Shown piece after piece: positions 36,501 through 48,000 of a DNA stretch of 64,000 nucleotides (position 1 is its first letter; each line of letters starts with the position of its first letter). A model generated the notes under the pieces. That model was given only the letters and a program-made list of their open reading frames with translations. It was not told the DNA's origin and ran no database searches. This stretch comes from Conus ventricosus (Eukaryota; Mollusca; Gastropoda; Neogastropoda; Conidae). The stretch covers positions 56,170,188-56,234,187 of the forward strand of contig CM031600.1 of the NCBI GenBank assembly GCA_018398815.1, in the 5' to 3' direction. The translations under genes and the position numbers were made by a program.

Positions 36501-39500
36501 ATGCATATTTCTGTTTAAGATTTTTAGATGAACTTTTAAAGCAAAACAAAGTAAAAAAAAAATTACTGCTCTATCTTTATTAGTTTAAGAGATATCGACA
36601 TTTTAATATTGCATTTGCCAAAACGTTCGCATGTAATAGTGTGACATGGCATCTTTGAAGCCTCCCAGCAAGAACCATGCATGTGAGACATAAGATATTA
36701 TGCATTTGGAGTGTGTGTACCATATACTCTTAGCACACAAATTTACAGGGGCTGTCCCAAAACAAATTGCCTCTTTTGCTTGTGGTCAAAATGGCACTTC
36801 ATGCAATTCCGGAAACGTCAAATCGGCACGAGGTGCCATGTTGGGGACCTACAGATTTTAGAAAATGACCTCAAATAGTGATTTCTTTAGATTTTTTGAG
36901 TACCAGTTTGCATAGACTTGCCTAATTTTTTTTAGCTCAATGGGTCTGTAAACGTTCCATCTAATGAGGTTAAATATGCTTAGAAAGGCCAAATTGTACA
37001 GTGGCAAATAGTCCGTAGATCGACAAAATTAGAAAAATGGACATAATTCCTGAACTAATACAGATTTTCACTTCAAACTTGGTGGTTGTATTCTAAATGG
37101 TATCTTTTGTCTTGTAAGTGTTAAATGACAGAAATCAAGCAAAAAAATACCTGCATAATCCATTTTAAATGATGCTTGGGGGACCTAAAATCACAGACGT
37201 CAACAGGAAAATTGCAATGTTTTCCAAACCACTTGTCATATCCCTCTCAAATTTTAACCAGATATCTAAAATGGTGGTATGCATAACTTAAACTACTGAA
37301 AGTCTTCACAGACAAAGTTTTTGCTTATTTAGATTGTCTTAATAATCTACTAACAATACTAGTGTAAAGATCTCAAACCCAAAATCATTATTTTGAAAAT
37401 GATGTCAACAGGTTCACTGATAGCTGAACTCACTGAAAAGAACATTCTTCACAAGTCCTACCTTTCAAATAACACCTTAGGTCACTTACAACAGACATTT
37501 CTTGAAAGAAGCTAATCACAGACGATTTTCAAACAGGAAACGTTTGAATGCGTCGTATCTCTGGCGTAGATCATTTGGCCAGTCCACAACAGAAGACCTC
37601 CCAGATGAAGAAGATGGGGCCAGGGTGAGGTTGGAGGCAAACACCACTGAGGAGTTGATTGGATACACATCAAGTGAGTGTGGCCATCGGTACACATGGC
37701 GGGCATTGGCCCCTCTACCCACAGTCGCCTTGGTCATGAAGTTCACCTCCGCTTGATCCTCTCTCCAAATGTTGTGCACTGCCCCTATGAAGAAGTCATC
37801 TTCAAAGTAGACAGCAATGAGCTCTTCTGGCTGCCTGGGCCCACTTGAATTTCTACCATCTTCTCCTTGGCTTGTCCAGCATCATGACAGACCGGGCTGC
37901 CCCTTCTGGATGGAGATCAGACAGCTCTTCCAGCATCTGTATGGCAATGTCCACAAGGGTGGAGGTGTCCTCTGTTGTCACAGGAAGAAAGCCCATGGAG
38001 AAGGAGCCACTGGCAGTGGTAGCTTGCTGACTGATGTAGCTCTTCCCACTCCTGCTGGTTCCATCAATGTGCAAGCCCAGTGCTCGTGACTTCTGAGGAC
38101 CTCTGCCACATGAGACTTGCTGACCACATGCCCTTGGTCAGCAAAGCGTAAAGCTGACCTTTGTGAGGGCAAATCACCTTCTGGAATCCTGGAAACCACA
38201 CAGCCGTGCAGCAGTTCTGATGACAGCACCACACCTGTGAGCAGGAACTTCAGATCTCCCACAAGCTCCATAACTGCTATCTTTGCCTCCGGTTTAAAAG
38301 TGCCCGTTTTCATCTTTGAGGCGCAGTTCTTCAGGATCTTGCAGAACTTCACCAGCATGTTGTGGTCCAATAGTGTTGCTTCCATTTTTTCCTTCAGAGT
38401 AATTATCTTTGTTTTCAAATTTGATGCAGTAGTTTGGCTGCTCTTCAGTTTTTGTCTAAGACCATTTATCTTTCTTTGACAACCTCCACTTTGATGTTGT
38501 TTAATTATGTGCTCTGTTTTTTTCATATCATTTCTTTCCTTTTTAGCCTTTGTAATAATTCGACTGTTGTATTGTTGAAATTTTTTGTTCGCTCTCTGTA
38601 ACTTGTCTCTTAACAGAAGTTGTTCTTGATCTGATGATTTCTTTATCAGCAATCATTTTAGCCATTTCCGTTTCTAGTGCCTTTCAAACGTTGGTTTTCT
38701 TCATGCAAAACGTTTTTCAGAGTGTCAACTTCTGATTTTGATGTTTTGAGTGCTGCCTGTGTTTCTTCCAGTTGCGGCGAAGAGCAGCTAACTGTCTCCC
38801 ATGTGTTTGCTAATTTAAATAGAGCCGCATTCCCATTATCCGTCTTTTCTTCATAGTGACCTGAGGATCTGACAATGTACTGCAGAGGCAGAGGGTTCTA
38901 GTGGGGATAAGTTTTGTTCCAGACTCTTTTTTAATACAAAATGCTCTGGAGGCTGCAAAAGAAAGTCTTTCAATTTCTGCTGACTGCTGGGTCTGGAAGC
39001 ACTTTTCAACAGACTGTCATAGGGTTTCCTGGTTTGGCCAATTTTGTGTTGAGCTGTTTGTCAGAGAGCCCTGCAATGTTTAACCCTATCATGTGGAACC
39101 ACTCTTTTTTGTAGAGACAGGCCTTCTTCTTTCTGGAAGATCAGCAGATCAATCAGCAACCCATTTGTCACTGACACCTACACCACAGTGGGATGGTCAA
39201 AGGTATCTGGTGAAATGAGATGGTGTCGCTTGATTCCTTTTTTCTGCAAGAAGTGACCAATATTTCTACTTTCCAGTTCGAACCTGACATCCGTCTCTAA
39301 AATCTCTGAAGATCACCATCACAGGATAACGTTGAAACACCTCTGATTGCATGGTTGACCTCTGTTTTCAGTGTAGTGTGTGCAAAAATGTTTTCATCAC
39401 ACACTTTGTCAACAAAGGCGGAAATCTCATCCCAGCTCTTCTCACAGGTCCGTCTCAAACAGTCCAGTTGAAGCAGCAGCTTGTTGGTGGCAACTGACTG

Positions 39501-39698
39501 CTTGGTCAGGCCTACTTTTCTCCCCCTTCCTTCTGCTGTGAGGGACTGCTTCATGCGATGAAACTGGTCATCTTCAAGGAAAGAAAGGAAAATTTTAAGC
39601 ATTGACTTCCATTGTTTTTTTGCATGCTTCTCAGATGCGTGCACCTGTGTCAGTGTGGGGGGAAAAAGCAGGAGAAGAGGAAGAGGTGTTTGTGAGCT

Positions 39699-39745
<47 letters not shown>

Positions 39746-42097
39746 ACACCTATATCATGTGATTGTGAGTGTGTTTTCAAGACATCACAGACATTTGCAA
39801 TATAACCTTTTACAATGAAGTGAATGAGATTTACTGGAAAATAATCTAAGTGAGCATATTTTAACAAGGAACATTTCTTTAGTACTTTTCTACCATACAT
39901 TTATATTTATCTAGAAAGCTCAAAGTGCTGAAGTACCTTAACAATAGCAACAAGAAAAGCAAACTAAAACACTCATTCACTCACACACACAATCGATCAT
40001 GTATTTTTTTAAATGCAGTCTTTTTCATAAAATGTATGTTCTTTTCGTGACTGTGTTGTATAAGGGGGAGGGAGAGAGAGATAATAAACGGAATGATGTG
40101 GTGGGCTCATACACGCGAGAAAAATCCAACAAGTACTACTGCCCCCCTTTTTCAATACTATTACAAAATACACATACAATGACAGAAATCAACAGATCAT
40201 TGCATGAAAACAAAAAAAATAAACGATCACTATGCGCATTCACTTCGAAGAAAAAACGCACGAAACACGGCCGCGCAAGATCGACCAGATCGTTTTGTTA
40301 CTTGTGACCAAAGTCATTCCACTTCCGGTAATCGATACTGTCAAATAATTTAATAAATATGCCCCCAAACTTTTATTATATAAAAAATTAAACATACGAT
40401 TCGACAATGTGCAATCTTGAAATTATATTTAGTTAATGTTTAGGTAAAATGAGCCTTCCGATAAAATTAAATCAACTTCGACAGGAAGACGACAAGAGTA
40501 CAGAACATGTTTTTCCTAACACTTTCACTTGATCACTTCTAATTCAAAACTAACCATAATCTGGTCATTCTCAACCCATCATTTCTTTGAAAGATGTGCT
40601 TAAATAATCGATCTGCCATAATCACAAATAAAACTTACCATGAGAGATCCTGGACACGGGCGTCCCATTCATTTGAAACGATGTGTCGGGTCCGACGCAC
40701 TTGCCATGTAGGTCGCCATTCCGATTGTATTGTTGGCCTCGCGGACGTTCCGCACACTCGCTTTTCCCAGCTTGCGATTGGTGGCTATGGCACGGATAGA
40801 GCTCATTTGCATACCCCTGTTGGACTTGAAATCCTCTTTCCAGCACACCTAAGATGATATATCTTTATTCAGTATTTCTTGGAGATAAAGTAGATTGAAA
40901 TTTACCAATTTTTCAACTCGTTTTCTCAAATTAATACTGGACTTAAATTATTTTTGAAACTTGTACTGTTTTAAAGAGGAATCTTCGATCTTTATTATGA
41001 AACTATTTTTAGACCACTCTGTCCAGTATATGTAAAGCGAGTCGAGATTTTCCAACACGTACCAACTTCGGGTTCGGCGGCGTCGGCAATTTTGCTGACG
41101 GCGAAGCTGACTTTTCTTTCCAGGGGGGAATTTTCATTTAGATTTTCTCTCTCTCACGCATTCATGACAAAAATGAAAATACATGAGAATAAAAGTAGAT
41201 AAATAAAGGTTTATTCAGAATCAAAAAGCATCGTTATAGATACAGTATTACACCAGTACTGCCTGATTGAAGTGGCCTATTTTCACCTAAAATCAACCTT
41301 TCCCTCACTGCTGACAGGGGCGTGCCGCTACCACTTACTTTCAAACCTTTTTTACAGTCTTCCAATAATAAAAGTAATAAAAAATGCCGTGGAATAATGA
41401 TTATAAAGAAAATGAATAGCATGGAATAAGCCAAATTTAATGGGTTAATCTAGATTTCTCAAAACCTTTGATTTTTTTTTTCTGCAATACAAAATCATGG
41501 TTACGTGTAGATGTGCCAGAAGCCTGAATTGTCAGGGAAGTTGATGTCTATTCAGGCAGACCACTACCTTCAGAAAATGTTTTATGGAGATGAAGTCATG
41601 CTTTGATATTTTATTTCTTCACGTTTCACTAGTCTTTCAGTTTTCAGACAAGACTTACAGACCATGTATGTACCCACGCAAAGTAGACATGTTTACAAGT
41701 TTTTTTTTCTAATAATGCTGATATTTTGTATTTTAGGATGATGACCGCCATGGACACCGCAAGCAGCTAGTGACCGAATTCGCATCACCTTTGCGGATAA
41801 CCCACGACGTGGAGGCCGAGGTGGACGTGGAGGTCCTCGTGGGGGACGTGGAGGTCCTCGTGGGGACGTGGTGGTGACCGTCCCAACAGAGGGGGGCCCC
41901 GTGAAACGGCTCCCCGTGTGGATGATGAGACGGATTTCCCCGCACTTACCAAGTCTGAGCTTAGGGTTTCCTCAATCCAGGCAGCTACATTTGCAGTTCC
42001 AAATGGAGTGCCACATTGTGTGAAATTTCCCCAAAGCTATAAAAAATCTGTAACCTGCAAATCTCAGGTGTTTGAATTGCGTTTTGGTTTCTGTTAA
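30366..42097 (+). CDS. SERBP1: SERBP1/HABP4-family mRNA-binding protein (six exons, N-terminus not found)
   Basis: Cytoplasmic RNA- and ribosome-associated protein of the HABP4/PAI-RBP1 family; known relatives bind mRNA and inactive 80S ribosomes. Six plus-strand exons join in phase: 30366-30516, 33085-33291, 33865-33936, 34264-34347, 35965-36190 and 41737-42097. Seen in order are an RGG-rich stretch (GSRGGRGGRGRE and a long GGRGGRGRGG run), the family signature REFDRHSGTDRT, then DGSGAHNWGSYRDD, then EGPKEMTLDEWKALQDQKR with FNIRRAGEGVD and QWKKGVAYKKK, an acidic E-run, DRIRITFADNPRRGGRGG and a terminal VDDETDFPAL. The exon(s) coding the first ~100 residues were not located. The last exon has two 1-nt frameshifts, probably sequence errors. 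The choice between SERBP1 and HABP4 is not meaningful for an invertebrate single copy. Confidence 0.92.
33085..33291 (+). CDS. SERBP1: SERBP1 exon: central RGG box and REFDRHSG signature
   Basis: Acceptor TTTCAG to 33084, donor GTAAGT from 33292. Encodes DRGGDVGNRDRDGNSGGFE, a long R/G-rich run, then FGERRREFDRHSGTDRT. The latter is strongly conserved in the family. Confidence 0.93.
33865..33936 (+). CDS. SERBP1: SERBP1 exon: GSGAHNWG segment
   Basis: Acceptor TTACAG, donor GTAAGT from 33937. Encodes GVKATEKRDGSGAHNWGS and YRDDVE; the GSGAHNWG motif is a family hallmark. Confidence 0.92.
34264..34347 (+). CDS. SERBP1: SERBP1 exon: polar linker
   Basis: Acceptor TTGACAG, donor GTAAGT from 34348. 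Encodes DQGQNQNPADMSGEWPQT and SAEQPENDQK, a low-complexity polar linker. Phase matches both neighbours. Confidence 0.87.
34719..35765. mobile_element. inverted-repeat DNA element in a SERBP1 intron
   Basis: The left end is CAGGGTTGTACATCC at 34719; the right end is its inverse with one change, GGATGTGCAACCCTG, ending at 35765. CGACAG directly abuts both ends (34713-34718 and 35766-35771), a 6-bp target duplication. Just inside each end lies a direct repeat, GGACATTTGTCCTCTTCA, followed at both sites by TCGGACATTTT. The 1047-bp interior has a GC-richer core (35340-35620) and a short open frame from 35618. The CAGGG start resembles hAT termini, but a 6-bp duplication is not the usual 8, so the superfamily is left open. 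Confidence 0.68.
35965..36190 (+). CDS. SERBP1: SERBP1 exon: TLDEWKA core and acidic tail
   Basis: Acceptor TTTTCAG, donor GTGTGT after a GAG repeat, leaving phase 0. Encodes ETEEGAPPKEDEGPKEMTLD, then EWKALQDQKRMKAQFNIRRA, GEGVDSNQWKKGVAYKKKN and an E-rich run. This is the most conserved part of the HABP4/PAI-RBP1 domain. The exact donor inside the GAG repeat is ambiguous by multiples of three. Confidence 0.94.
36191..37515. other. SERBP1 intron, no feature recognised
   Basis: AT-rich intron sequence without open frames. It runs into the decayed minus-strand transposon-like gene. Confidence 0.6.
37516..39644 (-). pseudogene. decayed transposon-like gene within the SERBP1 intron
   Basis: Four minus-strand open segments follow one another in sensible order but different frames. 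39644-39297 reads VHASEKHAKKQWKSMLKIF and RRTCEKSWDEISAFVDKVCD. 38652-38090 is a K-rich coiled region ending GDLPSQRSALRFADQGHVV and SKSHVAEVLRS. 38080-37853 reads HIDGTSRSGKSYISQQATTA and EDTSTLVDIAIQMLEELSDL. 37779-37516 reads VHNIWREDQAEVNFM and a YRWP motif. I recall similar uncharacterised multi-copy proteins in molluscs and cnidarians and infer a transposon origin; no superfamily can be named. Frames are broken in at least three places, so it is probably inactive. Confidence 0.6.
39703..39750. repeat. (TG)n/(CG)n/(CA)n microsatellite
   Basis: TG run passing through a short GC run into CACACA. Confidence 0.85.
40639..40812 (-). promoter_or_regulatory. octamer + CCAAT promoter-like island with possible first exon
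   Basis: On the minus strand, ATGCAAAT (40812-40805) is followed by CCAAT (40782-40778). About 60 bases further is an ATG (at about 40719) and an 81-nt stretch ending ...CTCATG with a donor GTAAG at 40638-40634. The stretch is GC-rich compared with its surroundings. Its frame ends in phase 0, which would join to the open segment starting at 39644 (acceptor GACACAG), but a TGA interrupts it after 16 codons. It may be the promoter and first exon of the decayed gene at 37516-39644; this is inference. Confidence 0.3.
41737..42097 (+). CDS. SERBP1: SERBP1 last exon with two 1-nt frameshifts
   Basis: The exon starts in phase 0 after TTTTAG with DDDRHGHRKQLV. It then jumps to a second frame at about 41771 (DRIRITFADNPRRGGRGG) and to a third at about 41862-41865 (GGDRPNRGGPRETAPRVDD, ETDFPALTKSELRVSS), ending at TAA 42095-42097. 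Both jumps are equivalent to one missing base. The second lies in a GGGG run whose neighbouring repeat unit has GGGGG (41841-41845). Relatives end shortly after the DFPAL motif, so the extra ~45 residues here may also reflect a lost stop. Confidence 0.82.
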
Positions 42098-43200
42098 AAT
42101 ACTTGTAAATAACAGTCTTAGAAGGGTGATTGTCTCCAGCAGCAGCCGATTTCACACCAGTGCATACTTAAAAAGAGAAAGAAAAACAAACAACAAAAAA
42201 AATGGGTGGGTTTCTGTAGCTTGTCTGTCTTGGACAAACATGGATTGTGTTGTGTCCACTGAAGCGAGGTAGTGGCTAGATTCATTGAATTGTTTTTTTA
42301 CTTGAGGAGATACGTAATGAATCATTGGACAGGACTTGCGGTGTACATTTTGCATGCAGTGCTGAGTATTGTGGATTGCTCACTGACATTTTAATCCAAG
42401 AAAACTGCAAACTTGGAGTCGCCCATTCTTGTGGAAGGTGGCTAAGAAGCCTCATTACTCCAATACCAATATCCTTTTGATACTGATCACCTCATCCATT
42501 TCATTGTATGATACTCTTTCACATCTCATTTTATTCCATATGTTGATAACTCTGTGCAGCAGTTTTTAATATTTTGTTCTTTCAGAATGCGAAACCTGAT
42601 ATGTTTGTGTATCAGATTTTAAATCAGATCATTCACATTTTTACATAGCTAGTTTTCAGATCATTTCAGCTCTTATGATGGATTGCAGGTGATGATATTG
42701 CAGTTTTACTATTGGTGAGTTGGCAATGATCATTTAACTTCTCCGGTATTGCATGATATGCGGTTGCTTTCCTCACTCATTCAGATCGACATATTTTTGC
42801 AAGTTATATAACTGGGGAACAAAGCACAATGGTTTTTTTTGTTTTTGATAATGATTAAGGAGGGTATATGCAAAAGCAAAATTATCCATTTGATATAATT
42901 GCAGATATGTCCATCTGAAGGTTTGTCTATCTGTTGTTTCTCATAGTTCTCTGAAAAAAGAACTTTTGCATTGCACTTTAGATTAACATGAAAAGGACTA
43001 GAATAATCGAGTGATTGTTGGAATGGTGGACTTAATGGCAGCTTTTCTTGTCATGGGGAGGGAGAAGATAGTGGGTCAGTGATGACTGAATGATGAAATG
43101 CTTGGTGATGATATTTAGCTTTTCTACTACAGTGAATGATCTAGACTGATTTTTAGTTTCTCAGTGATGTGAGAAACTATTAAATAAACTTGAGAAATAA
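42098..43200 (+). other. SERBP1 3' untranslated region
   Basis: AT-rich sequence without open frames following the stop codon. It ends at overlapping polyadenylation-type signals, ATTAAATAAA and AAATAAA, at about 43180-43200. A hAT-family fragment begins directly after. Confidence 0.55.
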
Positions 43201-43204
43201 ATTA

Positions 43205-43753
43205 TGACCTGAGAGTAAAGAAGCCTTGCAGAGTGGATTGTTTTCCCTTGGCTCTCTCGAATTGTTTGTGTCTGGCACTTTTAACATACATGTCTGAAAC
43301 GATCGTTCTTTCTGCCATACACACAGCTGAAGTCCGTGTCACAAACAGTGCACCGCACTTACGCTTCTCCCTTTTTCGATGTCTGTAAACAAGACCACTC
43401 CTGTGTATACTCCTTTCGAAAAAGCTGTGCAGGAGGCGGCCGGGCTTTTTTCTTTGGTGGAGAGGTGCAAGGGTCAGTTGATTCACTGGCCTTTTCTTTT
43501 TCCCTTTTTGTTGACATTTTCGCGCGAATCGACTGAGCAGACTGGAGCAGACGAACGAAACTAGCGCGCATACGCAAGCAAATCGGAAAATATCAGAATT
43601 ATCTCCCTTCACTTTCGTCGTCGCTGACAGCTTTAGTGGCTGATTTTGTTTGTTGTTGTTTTTCTCCGTAGTTTGAGCCTGTGTGATCGTAGCACCGTAG
43701 CTGAGGACCTATTCGTAGAAACTACGGTGAATCCGAAGGGGTAAACAGGTCTG
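43205..43753 (-). mobile_element. hAT-like fragment, same family as 24816-25882
   Basis: The terminal repeat GTAAACAGGTCTG at 43741-43753 is identical to the right end of the complete element. Read inward on the minus strand it continues with the same GGATT...CCGTA...TACG sub-terminal pattern. About 190 bases inside is MSTKREKEKASESTDP, then (after a TAA) VRCTVCDTDFSCVYGRKNDR, then frame-shifted VKSARHKQFERAKGKQSTLQ and GFF. This is the zinc-finger and linker part of a hAT-type transposase N-terminus. The other end is missing; the fragment abuts the SERBP1 3' end. Confidence 0.7.
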
Positions 43754-45050
43754 CGCGCTTGAAATCACGTTGGGTGTGTGCTCCTTTGATAACATGCCCT
43801 GGAATGGATAAAAGCTGTGAGATGGCATGAGTTTATGCAAAAAAATCAGGCTTGAAAGTAATTTGTATTAGCAAGAACATGTTTTTGACTATAGTTAATG
43901 CAGTTAAGATACGGTGATTACTATCTTGAAGCCCCTGCTGCGTGATGGCAAGTGGCAAAATGAATGCCCCCCATCCCTCACCCCATCCCACTTTTACCAA
44001 AATTTGGAATTAAGTATACACTCTTTGCAGAAACACATTCATATGTTTGTTTTAAATAAACACCAGTAGCAGTTTTAAGGTACACAGGTTTATTAACATG
44101 CTACCATGCCATATAGAGCCATATCATAAATTTTTGGCATCTGCAACCACAATTTAGAAAGAGTGCAGTTAGAATATGTAGTTAAAAGGGAAAAAAGACC
44201 TTGCAGAAATGGAGCGCCATAGTTGTTAGAATCCAACTGAGGGTTCTTGCAGCTTTGATGATGATGTCTCGCAAAAAAATGCATTAGATCTTGTAAGGGG
44301 GGGGGGGGGGGGGGGGTCCAGACTTTACTAGAAATCAATTTCTAAATCATCCTACATGGACACATGGCCTTGTGTTCAGTCCAGATTTGTCATTTCTGTT
44401 TGGCGATTTGGTGTTGTAAGCAGCAGACCTGTGCACTGTACGATTTTTGCGTATAATCTCACAAAATTCAGTACAGCTATATGATTGTACATTTGAAAAC
44501 CGAATTGTACGAAATTTTGATCATTGAGCTCACGAAAATGGGCTAAACATGTAATCCGGCCGAGTCCAAGTGTCCGGTCCAACTTCCAAAAGTTCCCATG
44601 GCACATGCGCACTTCCTTCGTCTATGAATACATATTAACATAAAACAAAACGGTAGGCTATGAGCATTCAAAGCTTTTTTGTGAAGTCGAGTTCTGCTGG
44701 CACTTCTAATGAGAGACTTGAACATCAAACTATTCGTGCAGAGGGACAAAAAACTCCAAAATCCCCCAAAGGAGCACACTGTCCAATGAAACTCTTAAAA
44801 GTCTCATCCTGAAAGAATGATGACTTCTTCACAGATGCAGTTCACAGCCTCTCAGCTGACAATTTAAAAGAGCTGAAATCACCAAAATCTGAAGTAAAAT
44901 TCACATCATAATTATTATGCTTTTAGAAAGACTGCTCAGTTTATCAACAGACAGTGAAAAGTGCCCATATTAGCATATGAAAAATAGATTACATCAAGAA
45001 TTTTTCCAATTATGTCCATCAGTATAAATGAAGAGAGATATTTAAAAGTG
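43754..45050. other. intergenic with a third hAT-like terminus and a poly-G tract
   Basis: CAGACCTGTGCACTGTACGA at 44424 resembles the left end of the 24816 element, including the following GATTTTTGCGTA. No partner end or transposase frame was found. A 20-base G run is at 44297-44316. No host gene recognised. Confidence 0.45.
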
Positions 45051-45064
45051 TTATAAAAAAAATT

Positions 45065-48000
45065 CAGATGACCTGATCTCGCTCCTTTTCGCCCTCTGCA
45101 CCATGGATAATAAAGTAATCCATTGGAATATCCGTGGACTAAATTCAAACTTTGAGGAGCTGCAGCTTCTGTGTCAAACTATCAAACCTTCCGTCGTGGC
45201 TCTTCAGGAAACTCAAATTCAAAGCCAGAAGACCTTCACTCTTTCTGGCTTTAATATTCTTTCTAAACCTGCACAACCATCCACATTGGGACTGTCGGGC
45301 GGTGTTGCCCTTCTCATACATAAAACTCTGCTGTATAGTCCTGTCGCTCTGACTCCCTCCCTTCAGGCTGTAGCTGCGAGAGTCACTCTCCACAAGACTG
45401 TGACAATCTGCTCACTTTATCTGCCACCTTCTGTCCCGGTTTGTCGTCAGGACCTTGTCAGTCTCATTGGAGAGCTTCCTCGACCTTTTTTGCTGTTGGG
45501 TGACTTTAACGGTCACAATCCTCTTTGGGGTAGTGTCAGTTCGTCATCCAGAGGTCTGCTTCTTGAGGATGTCCTTTCGGATTTTGATTTGTGTTGTTTG
45601 AACGACAGATCTCCAACTTGCCTCCACTCTTCCACAGGTTCACTTTCGCGTTTAGATTTGTCGATTTGTGACCCCTCGCTGGTCCTGGACTATGAGTGGT
45701 CTGTCCATGACGATCTGCACGGAAGTGACCATTTCCCTGTTCTTTTACAACCCGTAATAACTGAAAACGTCTCTGTCTCGCAACATCTTAATTATAAGAA
45801 GGCAAACTGGGATCTTTTTGTAACTAATATTTCCAAAGAATTCCAGGACACTGATTTTCTTCAGAGTCCAGACCCAGCAGAATCTCTGACCAGTACTGTG
45901 ATCAACTGTGCTAAAACCTGTATTCCAGTGTCTTCCAACAAACTCCAAATGCCCAAAACAACCTGGTTTAATTCAGACTGCCAACAAATTTCAAAAGTTC
46001 GCAAACGGGCTCAGCGTCAGGCATACCAACGACCTTCAGGTCCCAATGCTCGAGCCCATCAGAAACTCCGTGCCAAATCGAGACACACTTTCAAAATCAG
46101 TAAACGTCGGTCTTGGAGAAACTTCTGCTCCAGGCTTCAAAGTTTGGAACATCATTAGAAAAATCAAAGGGAAGAACACCAACCCCTCCATTCATCACTT
46201 GAAACTTGCCGATGCTCTGATCACTGACAAGCTGTTGCCAATCTGTTGGCCTCCACCATCCAACAGAACTCATCTTCAAATAAATCTGCAGCCTTTTTAA
46301 GAAACAAAGAGATTAGAGAGAAATCCTCATACAATTTCACATCAGACAACTCTGAAACCTACAATCTTTTTCAATCACTGAACTAAAATTAGCTTTGCAA
46401 ACCTGCACTGATTCTACCCCTGGTCTGGATGACATTCATTACCAGATTTTGAAACATTTTCCAGAAAGCTGTCTCCAGACTCTTCTCAAAGTCTATAACC
46501 ATATCTGGACCACAGGGTCCTTTCCGCCTCCCTGGCGGAAAGCCCTGATCGTTCCAATTCCAAAGCCTGGAAAGGACCTTACCAACCCTTCCAACTATCG
46601 CCCAATCGCTCTGACTAGTTGCCTCTGTAAGCTGATGGAAAAGATGGTCAACTCCCAGTCTGATGTGGAAGCTGGAAACCGATGGCCTTTTGGCCAGCGA
46701 ACAGTGCGGTTTCCGGAAGTACCACTCGACAGTTGACCATCTAATCCGTCTGGGTCACCTGCCTCTGTTTATTCAGAACCTTTTGGCTGATCGGCAGTTC
46801 CAGGTGCGTGTTGGCACCACACTCTTGACATCCATGGGCAGGAGCTGGGTGTCCCTCAGGGGAGCATCCTTTCTCCAGCCCTTTTCAGCATTAAAATTAA
46901 TGACATTGTCCAATCGGTAAGCCAGGGCTCTGAGTCCTCTCTGTTTGTTGACGACTTCACGCTGTACGCAGTTGGAGCTTCTTACGCCAGCGTACAGCGT
47001 CGACTCCAACATTGTGTCAACAGGATTCAACAGTGGGCCGAGGAAAACGGGTTTACCTTCTCACGCACCAAAACTCAATTCATTTCCACAATTTTCGTCG
47101 ATTCTTTGCTGATCCTGAAATTCGTCTGGACAAGTCCACCATTCCAGCTGTAAAAGAAGCCAAATTCCTGGAGTTATTTTTGACCAAAAACTCAACTTTC
47201 TCAGCCACATCAAAAACCTCAAAACTTCTTGCCAGAAAGCTCTGAATATTCTGCGGGTCGTAGCGCACACTGACTGGGGCGCTGATAAGTAAACTTTGCT
47301 GAACCTCTACAGAGCCTTGGTCCGTTCCAAACTGGACTATGGTTGTGCTGTGTACGGCTCTGCAAGACCCTCTTACCTCAAACTCTTGGACCCTATCCAC
47401 CATCAAGGGCTTCGTCTCTGTCTTGGAGCATTCCGCACCACCCCTGACTGTGTACAGCCTGTACGCAGAGGCAGGTGAACCCTCACTGTCCAACCGCAGG
47501 CTGAAAATGTCTCTAAATTATTATATCAGACTGTTCTCAGAACCGCAGAATCCTGCCTATGACTGTCTTTGACCCTCAGTTTCAAAACAAATTCGAAACC
47601 AGCCCTAACTGTATTCCGCCGTTTGGTCTTCGTATGCAGCCTCACTTGCGGAATGCAGGTCTAGACCTAGGAGTTGTGTCGGATTTTTCCAAGTTTCCGG
47701 ATCAGCCTCCGTGGACCTTTTTCACACCAGAGATTCGTTTTGATCTTGCAGCCTTTCGTAAAGGGTCTACCAGCTGTCTGGCATACAAGGCCTTGTATGC
47801 TGACCTCTGTTCCAAATTCCCATCCTATCAGAAAATTTTCACTGACGGTTCCAAGTCTGAGGATGGAGTGACCTGCTGTGCAGCCTATTGCCCAGGGGCT
47901 CCTTCTCAGATACTGTTAGAACATATACATTCAGATGCTTCTGTCTACTCTGCTGAACTTACTGCTCTGGCTCTGGCGCTGAGGATAATCTATGAAGAGG

